Shown in pieces: positions 5,242 through 13,207 of a stretch of 21,688 nt of DNA (positions within the stretch are counted from its first letter, which is position 1; every line of letters begins with the position of its first letter). The notes beneath the pieces were generated by a model. It was not told where the DNA came from. It ran no database searches and saw only the letters and a program-made list of their open reading frames with translations. The position numbers and the translations under genes are program-made. The DNA is from a virus, in the IMG/VR virus record IMGVR_UViG_3300031565_000438, positions 1 to 21,688 of that record, one strand, 5' to 3'.

Positions 5242-5242
5242 A
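5223..5242 (+). repeat. 20-bp direct repeat, right copy
   Basis: TAGGATGGACGAAGAATGAA, 19/20 identical to 5020-5039. It spans the stop codon of the small gene. The 203-bp spacing equals one unit, so homologous slippage could remove or duplicate the gene. Confidence 0.55.
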
Positions 5243-5290
5243 GCGTAGGGACTAATAATTTAACTTAAAAAACTGATTTTTGCAACAGAT

Positions 5291-5332
5291 ACGGCTGTGT
5301 AGGAGCCTACACCTCTTACACCGCCGTTTTTT
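5291..5332 (+). terminator. Intrinsic terminator with alternative hairpin, before the packaging module
   Basis: ACGGCTGTGTAGGAG (5291-5305) pairs with CTCTTACACCGCCGT (5313-5327) with one mismatch and one G-U. The loop is 7 nt and a T6 run follows. An alternative inner hairpin (GTGTAGG with CCTACAC) would break the terminator stem. The outer flanks GCAACA and TGTTGC also pair. It separates the small-gene block from the terminase genes. Confidence 0.75.
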
Positions 5333-5352
5333 GTTGCGCAGAAAGGCAATAA

Positions 5353-5544
5353 ATGACAGTAGAACGTGAAATTAGCGGTAGAACGGACTTGACTATTAAC
5401 GAGGCCGTCAAGGAACGTCTGGAACTCATTGAATATATGAAGTCGGAGAACTGGACATTTCCGGTCATAGAGAAGATTGAGCGGCGTATTGCTGACTTGA
5501 ATAACCTGATAGCCGAGAGAGTAACTGATGGATGTAACTCCTGA
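5353..5544 (+). CDS. 63-residue helical protein directly before TerL
   Basis: Charged and helical: SGRTDLTINEAVKERLELIE and then VIEKIERRIADLNNLIAERV. AAAGG sits 6 nt before the ATG. It overlaps TerL by 17 nt, a position often held by a terminase small subunit or a packaging accessory protein, yet it is much shorter than usual and lacks the HTH pattern seen at 3136. It may be a minimal packaging partner. The family is not recognised. Confidence 0.65.
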   Translation: MTVEREISGRTDLTINEAVKERLELIEYMKSENWTFPVIEKIERRIADLNNLIAERVTDGCNS

Positions 5545-7198
5545 AGAAATAGCAAGAGAAGACGCCGGATACTGGGCTGTACTAAATGAAATCAAACTCC
5601 AGAGCGGGGTTTTTTCATGGAATACTCGCGAATACCAAAGGGAGCCTCTTAGTTCTGAAGCCAAGAGAATATGTTATATGAAAGCCACACAACTTGGTTT
5701 TACTGAAATGGAGGTTTTGAGGTCACTTCACGGTTTGATACACGGTCGTTATCCGAGAGGTATTGGTTATTATTTTCCAACTAACGATGATGTTCAGGAA
5801 TTTGGCAAGTCCCGATTCAATCCATTGATACAGTCTAATCGTAATGCTATTGGAAAATTTGTTAAGGATACCGGCAGAAAGGGTACTGATACCGCATCAT
5901 TAAAGAAAATAGGTGATGCCTTCTTATGGTTACGAGGAGCGAGGATGCCTCGTAAAATAGATGAGCAGGCCGTATCGTCCAAGACATCATCCATTCCTCT
6001 TGATAGGATTGTTTTTGATGAATTAGATTTAATGGCGGATACCGACGATAAATTTACTGTTGTCGGCAAGGCCAGAGGAAGGTTGCGGGATTCTGAATTA
6101 TCGGAAGAGTGTTTCATTTCTAATCCGACCACACCCAATTTTGGTATAGACACTTTCTTTGCCAAATCCGACCAGAGACAATGGTTCAGGTTTTGTGAGG
6201 CTTGTGGCAAACATACGACTTGTGCCGAACTCTTCTTTATGGAAGACCCTGAAAAATGCGTGAGATTGCGCAAGGATGGTTCTGGTTATATTACTTGTCT
6301 GAAATGTGGAAAAGAGATTCCTAACTATCCCGGCGAATGGGTTCCTGCTTATCCCCAAAAATCTGCTTATATGCACGGTTATCAATTATCTCAATTAACA
6401 AGCGTAAGAAACGACCCTGCCGAAATACTTTCAGAGTACAGAGACCCACCAGAAGATAATTTAAGCTCGATTGTCCGATTAAGATTAGGTTGGCCTCATA
6501 TCTCTGCGGAGGACAAGTTAAGAAAAGAAGATGTTCTGAGTTGTTGTGGTGAAAGTAACTATCCTCTCAACTCCCATCCCGGTCCTTGTTTGATGGGTTT
6601 GGATTGTATGAAGGGCAAACATCTGATTATAGGCGCACGCACAGGCTCGGAAAGTTTTGAAATCTACAAGCTCGCTATAATCAGGGGCGAGGGGATGGAT
6701 AGTTGGAATGAGATAGAGGACATTTGTAAAAGGTTTAATGTTAAGGTCGGCGTAGTCGATATTCGGCCATACGAAGATATGGCGAGACATTTCCAAAAGA
6801 AGGTAAATTTCAAAGTATGGTTATGTGAGTACAAGGAAACTACCCCTCTTGGTTCGATATTTAATCCGAACACGAAGATGGTAAGCGTATGTCGAACAGA
6901 GATTATGGATACTTCTCATAGGTTGGTAATAACGCCTGGCAATTTAGTTCTTCCTCGCAGGAGTCCTGAGATAATCGAATTTGCCAGACAGTTATGTTCT
7001 CCGTTTAAGGTAGAGGAGTTGAACAAGAAAACAAAACAAATGGTCTATCGTTATCGCAAAACAAATGACCCAGACCACTTCCGTCATTGCTTGAATTATT
7101 TACTTCTGGCTGGAAACAAATCGGGCATAGTGACAAAACATGGAAGAAACAGAAAACCCCGCCAGACGGTAGCCAACAACGATTATGCAAGAGTATGA
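5528..7198 (+). CDS. Terminase large subunit, GpA type
   Basis: 556 residues. This is the packaging motor that pumps DNA into the prohead and cuts concatemers. A deviant Walker A, KATQLGFTE (residues 52-60), fits the GpA family, where KSAQxGxTE-like loops replace the classical P-loop. The Walker B is IVFDELDLM (161-169). A zinc-ribbon-like Cys pair set (C223, C226, C257, C260) is typical of GpA proteins. The nuclease part shows GLDC (D359), VVDIRP (D411) and DPDHFRHCLNY (514-524), fitting an RNase H-like fold with late acidic and His residues. Length is slightly below lambda gpA, as for other phage relatives. The start overlaps the preceding gene. Confidence 0.95.
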   Translation: MDVTPEEIAREDAGYWAVLNEIKLQSGVFSWNTREYQREPLSSEAKRICYMKATQLGFTEMEVLRSLHGLIHGRYPRGIGYYFPTNDDVQEFGKSRFNPLIQSNRNAIGKFVKDTGRKGTDTASLKKIGDAFLWLRGARMPRKIDEQAVSSKTSSIPLDRIVFDELDLMADTDDKFTVVGKARGRLRDSELSEECFISNPTTPNFGIDTFFAKSDQRQWFRFCEACGKHTTCAELFFMEDPEKCVRLRKDGSGYITCLKCGKEIPNYPGEWVPAYPQKSAYMHGYQLSQLTSVRNDPAEILSEYRDPPEDNLSSIVRLRLGWPHISAEDKLRKEDVLSCCGESNYPLNSHPGPCLMGLDCMKGKHLIIGARTGSESFEIYKLAIIRGEGMDSWNEIEDICKRFNVKVGVVDIRPYEDMARHFQKKVNFKVWLCEYKETTPLGSIFNPNTKMVSVCRTEIMDTSHRLVITPGNLVLPRRSPEIIEFARQLCSPFKVEELNKKTKQMVYRYRKTNDPDHFRHCLNYLLLAGNKSGIVTKHGRNRKPRQTVANNDYARV

Positions 7199-7209
7199 AA
7201 GGTTAAAAA

Positions 7210-7377
7210 ATGAACAATTTATCAAAAGAGATAACTGATATTGTGAATGAGTACATTAACAAAGGACTGACCACCGAAGAAGTTTGCGGCGTTTTGGACG
7301 TTGTGAGTTTTCGTGTTAAGCAGGCGTCTTATATCTTGCCTGAATCCGAATCAGGCGGGCCAGAAGGAGAAAACTAA
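7210..7377 (+). CDS. 55-residue helical hypothetical protein
   Basis: AAAGG lies upstream of the ATG, and the gene begins 12 nt after TerL. The protein starts MNNLSKEITDIVNEYINKGL and continues TTEEVCGVLDVVSFRVKQAS, which resembles a short helix-turn-helix-like pair. The C-terminus is Gly/Glu-rich. It ends directly before the next ATG, with GGAG inside its last codons serving as that gene's ribosome site. It sits between TerL and the portal with no recognised function. Confidence 0.65.
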   Translation: MNNLSKEITDIVNEYINKGLTTEEVCGVLDVVSFRVKQASYILPESESGGPEGEN

Positions 7378-7560
7378 ATGGGCGGACTTTTCAAGAAACC
7401 CGAACCGATACAAATGCCTGAAGTCGAAGAGCCACCGGAAGTAGTAACCGAGGCGTTGAAGGGTGAAGGTGACAAGCCCAAGAAACGCAAGGGTCGTGCC
7501 GAGACCATTATCACCGGCGAGCTTGCGCCTGAAGGTATGGGCAAAACTTTATTGGGATAA
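7378..7560 (+). CDS. Small protein with KTLLG C-terminus, portal-adjacent
   Basis: 60 residues: MGGLFKKPEPIQMP, a Pro/Glu-rich middle, a basic patch (KPKKRKGRA), then ETIITGELAPEG and the terminal KTLLG. From memory, small proteins with MGG at the start, TIxTG in the middle and KTLLG at the end are frequent next to portal genes of podovirus-like phages. Their role is unknown; a connector-associated or virion protein is likely. It lies 3 nt before the portal gene. Confidence 0.7.
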   Translation: MGGLFKKPEPIQMPEVEEPPEVVTEALKGEGDKPKKRKGRAETIITGELAPEGMGKTLLG

Positions 7561-7563
7561 AAA

Positions 7564-9201
7564 ATGGCAGATAAAACAGCAGAACAGTACATAAAATCAT
7601 ACGAAATCGAGTGGGGCAAGAACGGCAACTTCCGCAATCTCTGGCAGGAGACCGCCGATTTAATGTTTCCTCGTGAAAGCAACATATCCACTACCAAGTA
7701 CAGAGGCACGGAACAGACCAAAAAGGTTTATGATACTACTGCTATTACCGATTCAAAGGAAATGGCTGATGGCCTGTTGTCTGCGATTATTCCCGCTGGA
7801 GAACATTTCTTTCAGTGGAATGTATCTAAAGACAATATCGGCGGACAATCGGATGAATACGAAGATTGGTGTGCGAGGGCTACCGATAAGCATCACAGGT
7901 CTTTATTCGCTTCCAATTTCATGTCGCAGGAGAGCGAGTTTATGCGCTCTCTTATCTGTTTCGGGACGGGAAATACCTATTCCGAATGGTCTGTAAAGGC
8001 TGGTGGTCTGAATTTCAAGGACTACGATATAGCGCTCTACATAATGCTCCTGAACAATGAGGGCATTGTAGATACTATGATGATAAAATTCCCCTTCACC
8101 GCAAGGCAGGCTGTTCAGCAATGGGGTGATAAGGCAGGCAAGAAGATATTGGAGGCTAACGCAGACTCCAAGAAACAAGAGGATATATTCCAGATACTGC
8201 ACGTAGTCAAACCGAGAGAAAAAAGGAACCCACGATATTCGGAAGACCCGATGAATATGCCTTGGGAGTCTGTCTATATCGAAGTAGAACACAAGCATTT
8301 GATTGACGAAGGTGGATTTCCTGATTTTCCATATCATCCTGCAAGATGGATGGTGACTACAGGCGAAATTATGGGCAGGGGCATAGGAACACAGATACTT
8401 CCACAGGTCAGGGTCTTACAGAAGATGAGGTGTGACAAGGTAGAATGCGGCAATAAACATAATAATCCAGCCCTTGAAGTTCTCGAAAGTTTTGAGGGTG
8501 AGGTTAAAGTATTCGCAGGAGCTATCAATCGTGTTCAGGAATTAAATTCGATAGCTCCAATAAAAGGTGTTCAAGGCAATCTACAAGCTACTAAAGAAGA
8601 AGTTGAGGCTGAACGAGAAGAAGTTCATACTGCTTTTTATAAGAACGTCTTTAATCCAATTACAGGTCTTAAAGGCGACAGAAGGACTACGGTAGAGATA
8701 CGTGAAAGAACACTCGAAGGACTAAGACGGGTAGGTCAACCAGTCGGTAGATTACAAACGGAGCATTATGAGCCTCTACTTAAAAGGACATTGATGCTTG
8801 AGATAGAGAATGGTGAGATACCCAGACCACCGCTTGGTCTTGAGACTGTAGAGATTGAGTATTTAGGTTTAATGGCAAATGCTCTTAGTTCAGGACAGGC
8901 CGCAGCCTACCAGAAAGGCGTTGCGATAGGTCTTCAGATGAAAGAACAAATTCCAGAAATAATGGATAATATCAACGTTGATGAAGGATACAGGAATCTA
9001 TGCCGTCAGTTAGGTATGAGAGCTGAAGATATAAAGTCAACAGACGACAGGGACGCTATCAGGAAAGCACGTCAGGCCGAACTTCAGAAACAACAGGCGC
9101 TTGAAGCTGCTCAGGTCGCTGCTCAGGCTTATGGACAGACCACAGGTGCGCCGGAAGAAGGCAGTCCGGCGGGGAAAGTTATGGAGGCCACAAATGCCTA
9201 A
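7564..9201 (+). CDS. Portal (head-to-tail connector), T7 gp8-like
   Basis: 545 residues, close to T7 gp8 (536). It forms the dodecameric ring at the packaging vertex. N-terminal family features are WQETADLMFPRE and YDTTAITDSKEMADGLLSAI followed by IPAGEHFFQW. The central body has the MGRGIGTQILPQVRVLQKM segment that matches the G-x-G-x-G stem region of these connectors. The C-terminus is Ala/Gln-rich (QKQQALEAAQVAAQAYGQ), as expected for the barrel or tail of the ring. The position after TerL and before the scaffold and capsid is canonical. No truncation is seen. Confidence 0.92.
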   Translation: MADKTAEQYIKSYEIEWGKNGNFRNLWQETADLMFPRESNISTTKYRGTEQTKKVYDTTAITDSKEMADGLLSAIIPAGEHFFQWNVSKDNIGGQSDEYEDWCARATDKHHRSLFASNFMSQESEFMRSLICFGTGNTYSEWSVKAGGLNFKDYDIALYIMLLNNEGIVDTMMIKFPFTARQAVQQWGDKAGKKILEANADSKKQEDIFQILHVVKPREKRNPRYSEDPMNMPWESVYIEVEHKHLIDEGGFPDFPYHPARWMVTTGEIMGRGIGTQILPQVRVLQKMRCDKVECGNKHNNPALEVLESFEGEVKVFAGAINRVQELNSIAPIKGVQGNLQATKEEVEAEREEVHTAFYKNVFNPITGLKGDRRTTVEIRERTLEGLRRVGQPVGRLQTEHYEPLLKRTLMLEIENGEIPRPPLGLETVEIEYLGLMANALSSGQAAAYQKGVAIGLQMKEQIPEIMDNINVDEGYRNLCRQLGMRAEDIKSTDDRDAIRKARQAELQKQQALEAAQVAAQAYGQTTGAPEEGSPAGKVMEATNA

Positions 9202-9331
9202 AGGAAGCAAAGTACACAAAGTCTATACAAAATTAGTATCAACGGGAATGAGTAAGGGTAAGGCTGCGAGAATAGCCCAATCCAAGACGGGGCAATCGTT
9301 AAAGACAGGTAGAAAACCGAAACATAAATGA
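9194..9331 (+). CDS. 45-residue basic small protein
   Basis: I chose the ATG at 9194 because GGAGG lies 6 nt upstream and the protein then begins MPKGSKVHKVYTKLVSTGMS. A longer in-frame start at 9101 would overlap the portal by 100 nt. The body KGKAARIAQSKTGQSLKTGR is strongly basic and resembles small phage proteins with a K-x-AARIA core. It overlaps the portal end by 8 nt and the next gene by ATGA. Function unknown; packaged DNA binding is possible. Confidence 0.7.
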   Translation: MPKGSKVHKVYTKLVSTGMSKGKAARIAQSKTGQSLKTGRKPKHK

Positions 9332-9630
9332 AAATCGACAGAGACGAAAAACAGACAATCATCGACTATCAACAGACCTTCGGCACAGAGGCAGGCAAAA
9401 GAGTTTTGCGCGATTTGATGGCTCAGATTAAGTTTGATGTGACTCATGTCCCATTATATAAAACCCATCCGATGTATTTGGATAATAATGGTAATATTGA
9501 TACGCATAAGGTTGTATCTGCTTCAAGACAAAGAGACATGATTATTTACATATATGCTAAGTTGAACAAAGACCCATACGAGGTCAAACAAAAAAAAGCA
9601 ATAAATATTGAAAGGGAAAAAGATGGCTAA
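9328..9630 (+). CDS. Bbp19-like phage protein
   Basis: 100 residues. The pattern FGTEAGKRVLRDLMAQ followed by a less conserved segment and a C-terminal helical part (RQRDMIIYIYAKLNKDPYEV) fits the Bbp19 family of small phage proteins usually found near portal and scaffold genes. The role in that family is not settled; a virion or assembly role is assumed from position. It begins inside the stop of the previous gene (ATGA). Confidence 0.6.
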   Translation: MKIDRDEKQTIIDYQQTFGTEAGKRVLRDLMAQIKFDVTHVPLYKTHPMYLDNNGNIDTHKVVSASRQRDMIIYIYAKLNKDPYEVKQKKAINIEREKDG

Positions 9631-10084
9631 AGAAGAACTGACTAACGAGGATATTAACGCAAGAAGAATAAGAGAAATCGAGCAAAAGCATAAGGAGGAA
9701 ATGGATGCGTTAAAAACTCAAATACAGTTATTGCAGATTATAGCAAAACAAGGGTCAGAAGCGCCGTCAAAGGTATTGAATAAAGAGGTCATTCAAATCA
9801 ATATGGACGGCAAGAAGTATTTTTGCGAATCTTCTGAGGAAAAGGCTATATTTTTTAAGAATCATCCAGAGGCGAAGAAATACAAATGCCAGGACTGCAA
9901 AGAAAGATTTGTGGTTCCTGCGGTAGAGGACGGCAAAATACTCGTATGCCCGAAATGTCGCTCGAAAGGTATATTTGTTAATACTGAAGCGTTTGTTTAT
10001 GAACTGCCAATTTTCATAGCCGACCCTTACCTGAATGACCCGGAAAACAAGAAACATTTTGAGCGAAAGGATAAAAATGAATGA
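9623..10084 (+). CDS. Coiled-coil plus zinc-ribbon hypothetical protein
   Basis: 153 residues from the ATG at 9623, which has AAAGGGAAAAAG upstream; a TTG at 9608 is less likely. The N-terminus is a charged coiled coil (INARRIREIEQKHKEEMDAL and onward). Around residues 88-114 a four-cysteine ribbon is visible (CQDCKERF and CPKC). The C-terminus is acidic and aromatic, ending in KDKNE. It lies between the Bbp19-like gene and the scaffold. No exact family recognised; a head assembly or internal protein is a reasonable guess. Confidence 0.65.
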   Translation: MAKEELTNEDINARRIREIEQKHKEEMDALKTQIQLLQIIAKQGSEAPSKVLNKEVIQINMDGKKYFCESSEEKAIFFKNHPEAKKYKCQDCKERFVVPAVEDGKILVCPKCRSKGIFVNTEAFVYELPIFIADPYLNDPENKKHFERKDKNE

Positions 10085-10232
10085 CAAAGAACCACCATTT
10101 GAGGCACAAGCAAGCCGTGAACTAACTAAAGAAGAAAGAGCAATAGTGAAGTTGCAGGAGGCTGTTAGTGGCACAGCACCTGTTAGCAAGAATACTCTTA
10201 TAAAAGAGGCCATAAAAATACTGAAAGGATAA
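10077..10232 (+). CDS. 51-residue helical hypothetical protein
   Basis: The ATG at 10077 is preceded by AAAGGATAAA and overlaps the previous stop by 8 nt; an upstream in-frame start would overlap it by 50 nt. The protein runs MNDKEPPFEAQASRELTKEE, then a helical segment ERAIVKLQEAV and an end KNTLIKEAIKILKG. It is probably translated together with the scaffold gene. No function recognised. Confidence 0.6.
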   Translation: MNDKEPPFEAQASRELTKEERAIVKLQEAVSGTAPVSKNTLIKEAIKILKG

Positions 10233-10235
10233 ATG

Positions 10236-11114
10236 ATGCCTGAAGAAACATCAACCGAGGCAACAGCGACAGAAACGGCAACGGCAACAGCAGAGACGGC
10301 TTCTGTTTCATTGGTAGGAAAAGATGGCAATTTCGTAAAGGATTGGCACAAATTGCTTAAAGACGAATCCTTGCACGGCGATAAGACTTTGCCAAATTTC
10401 AAGGAGCCAGAAACTCTTGCCAAAAGCTATGTTCATATTCGCAAGCAAGTGCCTTTGGACAAAATTGCAATTCCCAACGATGCCACAAGTGATGAAGAAT
10501 GGGATGCGTGGCATACTGCCGGTGGCCGTCCGCCTGCGGCTGTGGATTATAATATAACCAGACCGGAAGATTTCCCAGAGGAACATTGGAACGCCGACCT
10601 TGCTCTTGCTGCACAGGATTTGTTTCACAAGATAGGTTTGAACCAGAAACAAGTTGCTGCGCTAATGGAGTTCAATAATGCAAATGTTTTGACTGCAATG
10701 AAAGCTCAAGTCGATGCGATTGTCTCTTTTCGTCAAGAATCCAAAAATAAGTTAATGCAAGAAGAAGGCAATGCTTATGAGCAAAGAAGGCATATGGGCA
10801 ATTATGCTATTGAAAAAGGAACAAATGGTGACAATGAACTCAGGGATAGATGGTTACAGACACCATTAAAAGATGGGGGCGTGATTGGTGATTTAGTTGA
10901 TACATCAAGAATACTATCCAATATCGGCAGCAAGTTCGCCGAGCACGGCGATATTGTATCTTCCAAGATTGCTACGCCTGGCGATATACAGGAGCAGATA
11001 ACGAAAATTATGGCAGACCCGAAATATACACATAAAGATAAAAGGGTACGACAACCCTTGATTGATAAAATAATGAAATTACGAGAGGAATTAAGACAAA
11101 GCACTAATAGATAA
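10236..11114 (+). CDS. Capsid scaffolding protein
   Basis: 292 residues. A Thr/Ala/Glu-rich N-terminal tail (residues 1-23) leads into segments typical of podovirus scaffolds: FKEPETLAKSYVHIRKQ, DKIAIPNDATSDEEWDAWH, GRPPAAVDYNITRPED. The rest is helical and charged, ending in KIMKLREELRQSTNR. Scaffolds co-assemble with the capsid protein and are lost on maturation. The position directly before the capsid gene supports the call. Two adjacent ATGs (10233, 10236) exist; I chose the second because AAGGA is 6 nt before it rather than 3. Confidence 0.82.
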   Translation: MPEETSTEATATETATATAETASVSLVGKDGNFVKDWHKLLKDESLHGDKTLPNFKEPETLAKSYVHIRKQVPLDKIAIPNDATSDEEWDAWHTAGGRPPAAVDYNITRPEDFPEEHWNADLALAAQDLFHKIGLNQKQVAALMEFNNANVLTAMKAQVDAIVSFRQESKNKLMQEEGNAYEQRRHMGNYAIEKGTNGDNELRDRWLQTPLKDGGVIGDLVDTSRILSNIGSKFAEHGDIVSSKIATPGDIQEQITKIMADPKYTHKDKRVRQPLIDKIMKLREELRQSTNR

Positions 11115-11269
11115 GCAATAACGCCCTATTGGTGTAATTCATTGGACAACCTTTTACGAGGCCCAAAAACGGCGGTAATCCGCCCGCTTACCAGCGTTAG
11201 GTAGGATAGGCCCGATTGTCGGACAACCATTCCGCAGTAGTTTGAAACGACAATTAAAGAGGTTTTCTA
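11115..11269 (+). promoter_or_regulatory. Structured leader before the capsid gene
   Basis: The longest gap in the late module. It holds a perfect hairpin GGCGG-TAAT-CCGCC, then CTTACC/GGTAGG, and a longer-range pair ATTGTCG/CGACAAT. GGACAACC occurs twice (about 11151 and 11221). No sigma70-like promoter stands out. It could be a late promoter of unknown type, a processing site, or a 5' leader that boosts capsid mRNA. Confidence 0.4.
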
Positions 11270-12190
11270 ATGAGTGTTCAAATACCAGTAGCATTTGTTG
11301 ACCAGTACAAGGACAACATTCTGCTCTTATCCCAGGAAGAAACAGCACTTCTCCGGGGATGTTGCAGAATGGAGGACATGACTGGCGACACAATGTATGT
11401 CGAGCGAATCGGTGCTACGTCGATGCAGCCGAAGAATGTTCGACACGGGAACACCCCGCAGATTGACACACCGCACTCAAGACGCAAGTTGTCGGTAGCC
11501 GACTACAACTGGGCTGACCTGATTGATAGTACCGATAAGCTCAAAATGCTTATCGACCCTCAATCGGTTTATGTCCGAAACGCAGTTGCGGCTGCCAATC
11601 GCCAGATAGACGATGTTATCATCGCAGCCCTCGGTGGAGCCGCTTACAGCGGCCATACAGGGGGTACTACGGTCAATAACTATGACGTAGGCGAATGTCG
11701 TCTCGTAGATGGTGATGGCACGATTGCTGCTGCCGGTAGTAACCATAGCGCCGTTACAGAAACGGCGTTGACTATCGCCAAACTTTTGACTTGCAAACAA
11801 CTTCTTGATGATGCGCATATCAACGATAGAAGGCAGCGTTATTTCCTCTGCAACCCTTATAACATCAACCAATTACTCAACACCACTGAAGTTAAGAGTG
11901 CGGACTATAACACTGTAAGAGCGCTGGCTCAAGGCCAGATAGATACATTTATGGGATTCAAGTTCATCAAGCATACAGAACTTCCTGCGGATACCGAAGA
12001 TGCAGGATGTACCGTATGCTACGCATTTGCGCAAGATGCTATCGTGCTTTCAATTGCCGAGGAGCCGACAGTCCGAATTGATGAGCTTCCCACGAAATGT
12101 TACAGCGTGCAGATTTATGTGGAACAAAGTCTCGGTGCAACCAGGGTAGAAGGCCCGGCGGTGGTCGAAATCGACCTTGAAACGCCCTAA
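11270..12190 (+). CDS. Major capsid protein
   Basis: 306 residues with AAAGAGG before the ATG. It resembles the Phage_capsid_2-type podovirus capsid family. The N-terminus is MSVQIPVAFVDQYKDNILLL, followed by MYVERIGAT near residue 42. The characteristic block DTPHSRRKLSVADYNWADLI, then DKLKMLIDPQSVYVRN (to about residue 104), is visible. A middle helical region (RQIDDVIIAALGG) precedes insertion-like loops, and the end has the usual SLGATRVEGPAVVEI strand. The location after the scaffold and a private leader sequence fit the most abundant virion protein. Confidence 0.9.
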   Translation: MSVQIPVAFVDQYKDNILLLSQEETALLRGCCRMEDMTGDTMYVERIGATSMQPKNVRHGNTPQIDTPHSRRKLSVADYNWADLIDSTDKLKMLIDPQSVYVRNAVAAANRQIDDVIIAALGGAAYSGHTGGTTVNNYDVGECRLVDGDGTIAAAGSNHSAVTETALTIAKLLTCKQLLDDAHINDRRQRYFLCNPYNINQLLNTTEVKSADYNTVRALAQGQIDTFMGFKFIKHTELPADTEDAGCTVCYAFAQDAIVLSIAEEPTVRIDELPTKCYSVQIYVEQSLGATRVEGPAVVEIDLETP

Positions 12191-12206
12191 TTAAAGGAGA
12201 ATTAAA

Positions 12207-13040
12207 ATGAGTTCAGTATTTACATTACCTCATCAGCCTATTACTTGGGGTGGAGGCCCGCACGATTACACTTCTTCCTCTGGAGTCCATGAACGTCAAC
12301 TTGCTTACTACACAGCTGAGACAACCCAGAGATATGTCTGGGGCACTCGTGGTATTACTTGGGATGGAAAAGTATTTAGATATTCCCGTTCCAAAGATAC
12401 TTTGTACGCTGGTTATGGCGCAGTTAATGCTGCTACGGTAACTGTGGCAGAATTAATTAACTCAAACCACACCCTGACTATTGAAATAGGTGACAGGGCG
12501 GTTTTGGTTACTATAGCTGCTGCCGAAGGTTACGGCGCTGGCGCTATAGCCAAAGATGAGCTTGCAGGTGCGCAACTTGTTGTCGGGCACGGAGCGGCAG
12601 CCACTACTGAAACAAGGACAGTGGTTGGTAACGAGCCAGTTGTTGCTGGTGGTGGGACAATAATGGTTTATGTAGATTACCCATTCGCCATTCAACACAC
12701 AACAGGCTTTATGGAATTGCCGTTAAATGCTTACGGTTATCTCGCAAAGAAAAACAACCAGGTTGCCTCTGTTATGGGCGTGCCAAACATTTATGTTACT
12801 ACAGGTTACAATCTCTGGATTCAGACTTGGGGATTGTGCTGGTGCGTACCAGGTGGTGCTGATGCTGATATTGCTTCTACTGCTGATAACAGAGAGTGTG
12901 TTTTTGTTGGAGACGGTTCTGTAAACGGCTCAAACATAATTACGCTTGAAAACGGTTTTCAGAGGGCAGGTTTCGTCACAGATGCATCGCAAACAGGAAC
13001 AGGTTGTATGCCAATGGTAATGCTACAGATTAGCATTTAA
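12207..13040 (+). CDS. Probable capsid-associated structural protein
   Basis: 277 residues, rich in Gly, Ala, Thr and Val, with a beta-rich look. It contains ETTQRYVWGTRGITWDGKVF, followed by RYSRSK, a pattern I associate with proteins encoded directly after the capsid in several podovirus-like genomes. An AAAGGAGAATTAAA ribosome site precedes it. A surface decoration or stabilising role is likely from position and composition but is not demonstrated. It is followed by a strong hairpin. Confidence 0.65.
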   Translation: MSSVFTLPHQPITWGGGPHDYTSSSGVHERQLAYYTAETTQRYVWGTRGITWDGKVFRYSRSKDTLYAGYGAVNAATVTVAELINSNHTLTIEIGDRAVLVTIAAAEGYGAGAIAKDELAGAQLVVGHGAAATTETRTVVGNEPVVAGGGTIMVYVDYPFAIQHTTGFMELPLNAYGYLAKKNNQVASVMGVPNIYVTTGYNLWIQTWGLCWCVPGGADADIASTADNRECVFVGDGSVNGSNIITLENGFQRAGFVTDASQTGTGCMPMVMLQISI

Positions 13041-13048
13041 GTTTAACT

Positions 13049-13088
13049 GGGAAGGGGTCGGTCATTTTTTCCTTTCCGGCCCCAACCC
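13049..13088 (+). other. GC-rich hairpin after the capsid gene pair
   Basis: GGGAAGGGGTCGG (13049-13061) pairs with CCGGCCCCAACCC (13076-13088), with one G-U and a 2x2 internal loop. The loop holds T6, but no T-run follows the stem. It could protect the upstream mRNA end or weaken read-through into the tail genes. Confidence 0.45.
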
Positions 13089-13108
13089 TTAACTAAGGAG
13101 AATTTATT

Positions 13109-13207
13109 ATGGCAGAAGAAAAAGAACCAGAGAAAACAGAATCAGCAGAAGAATATCAGCAAAGGCGAGTCGAAGAAAGAGAAAAGGCTGCACGTGCAGA
13201 TTCTTAA
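13109..13207 (+). CDS. 32-residue charged peptide
   Basis: AAGGAG precedes the ATG, matching the ribosome sites of the neighbouring late genes. The peptide is almost only charged helix (MAEEKEPEKTESAEEYQQRR and on to AARADS). It ends inside the next gene, whose frame lies +1 relative to it. It may be a stand-alone small protein, a leader that couples translation, or the first half of a frameshifted product. Confidence 0.55.
   Translation: MAEEKEPEKTESAEEYQQRRVEEREKAARADS

Noticed and set aside
5794-6385. Antisense ORFs opposite TerL
   Set aside because: TerL motifs occupy the plus strand throughout, and the antisense frames lack starts with ribosome sites.
9101-9193. Longer start for the small basic gene inside the portal end
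   Set aside because: GGAGG with 6-nt spacing marks the ATG at 9194, and the extension reads as an out-of-frame copy of the portal tail.
9767-10423. 218-codon antisense ORF across the small genes before the scaffold
   Set aside because: It runs across three plus-strand genes that have ribosome sites and recognisable features. The antisense product has no motif.
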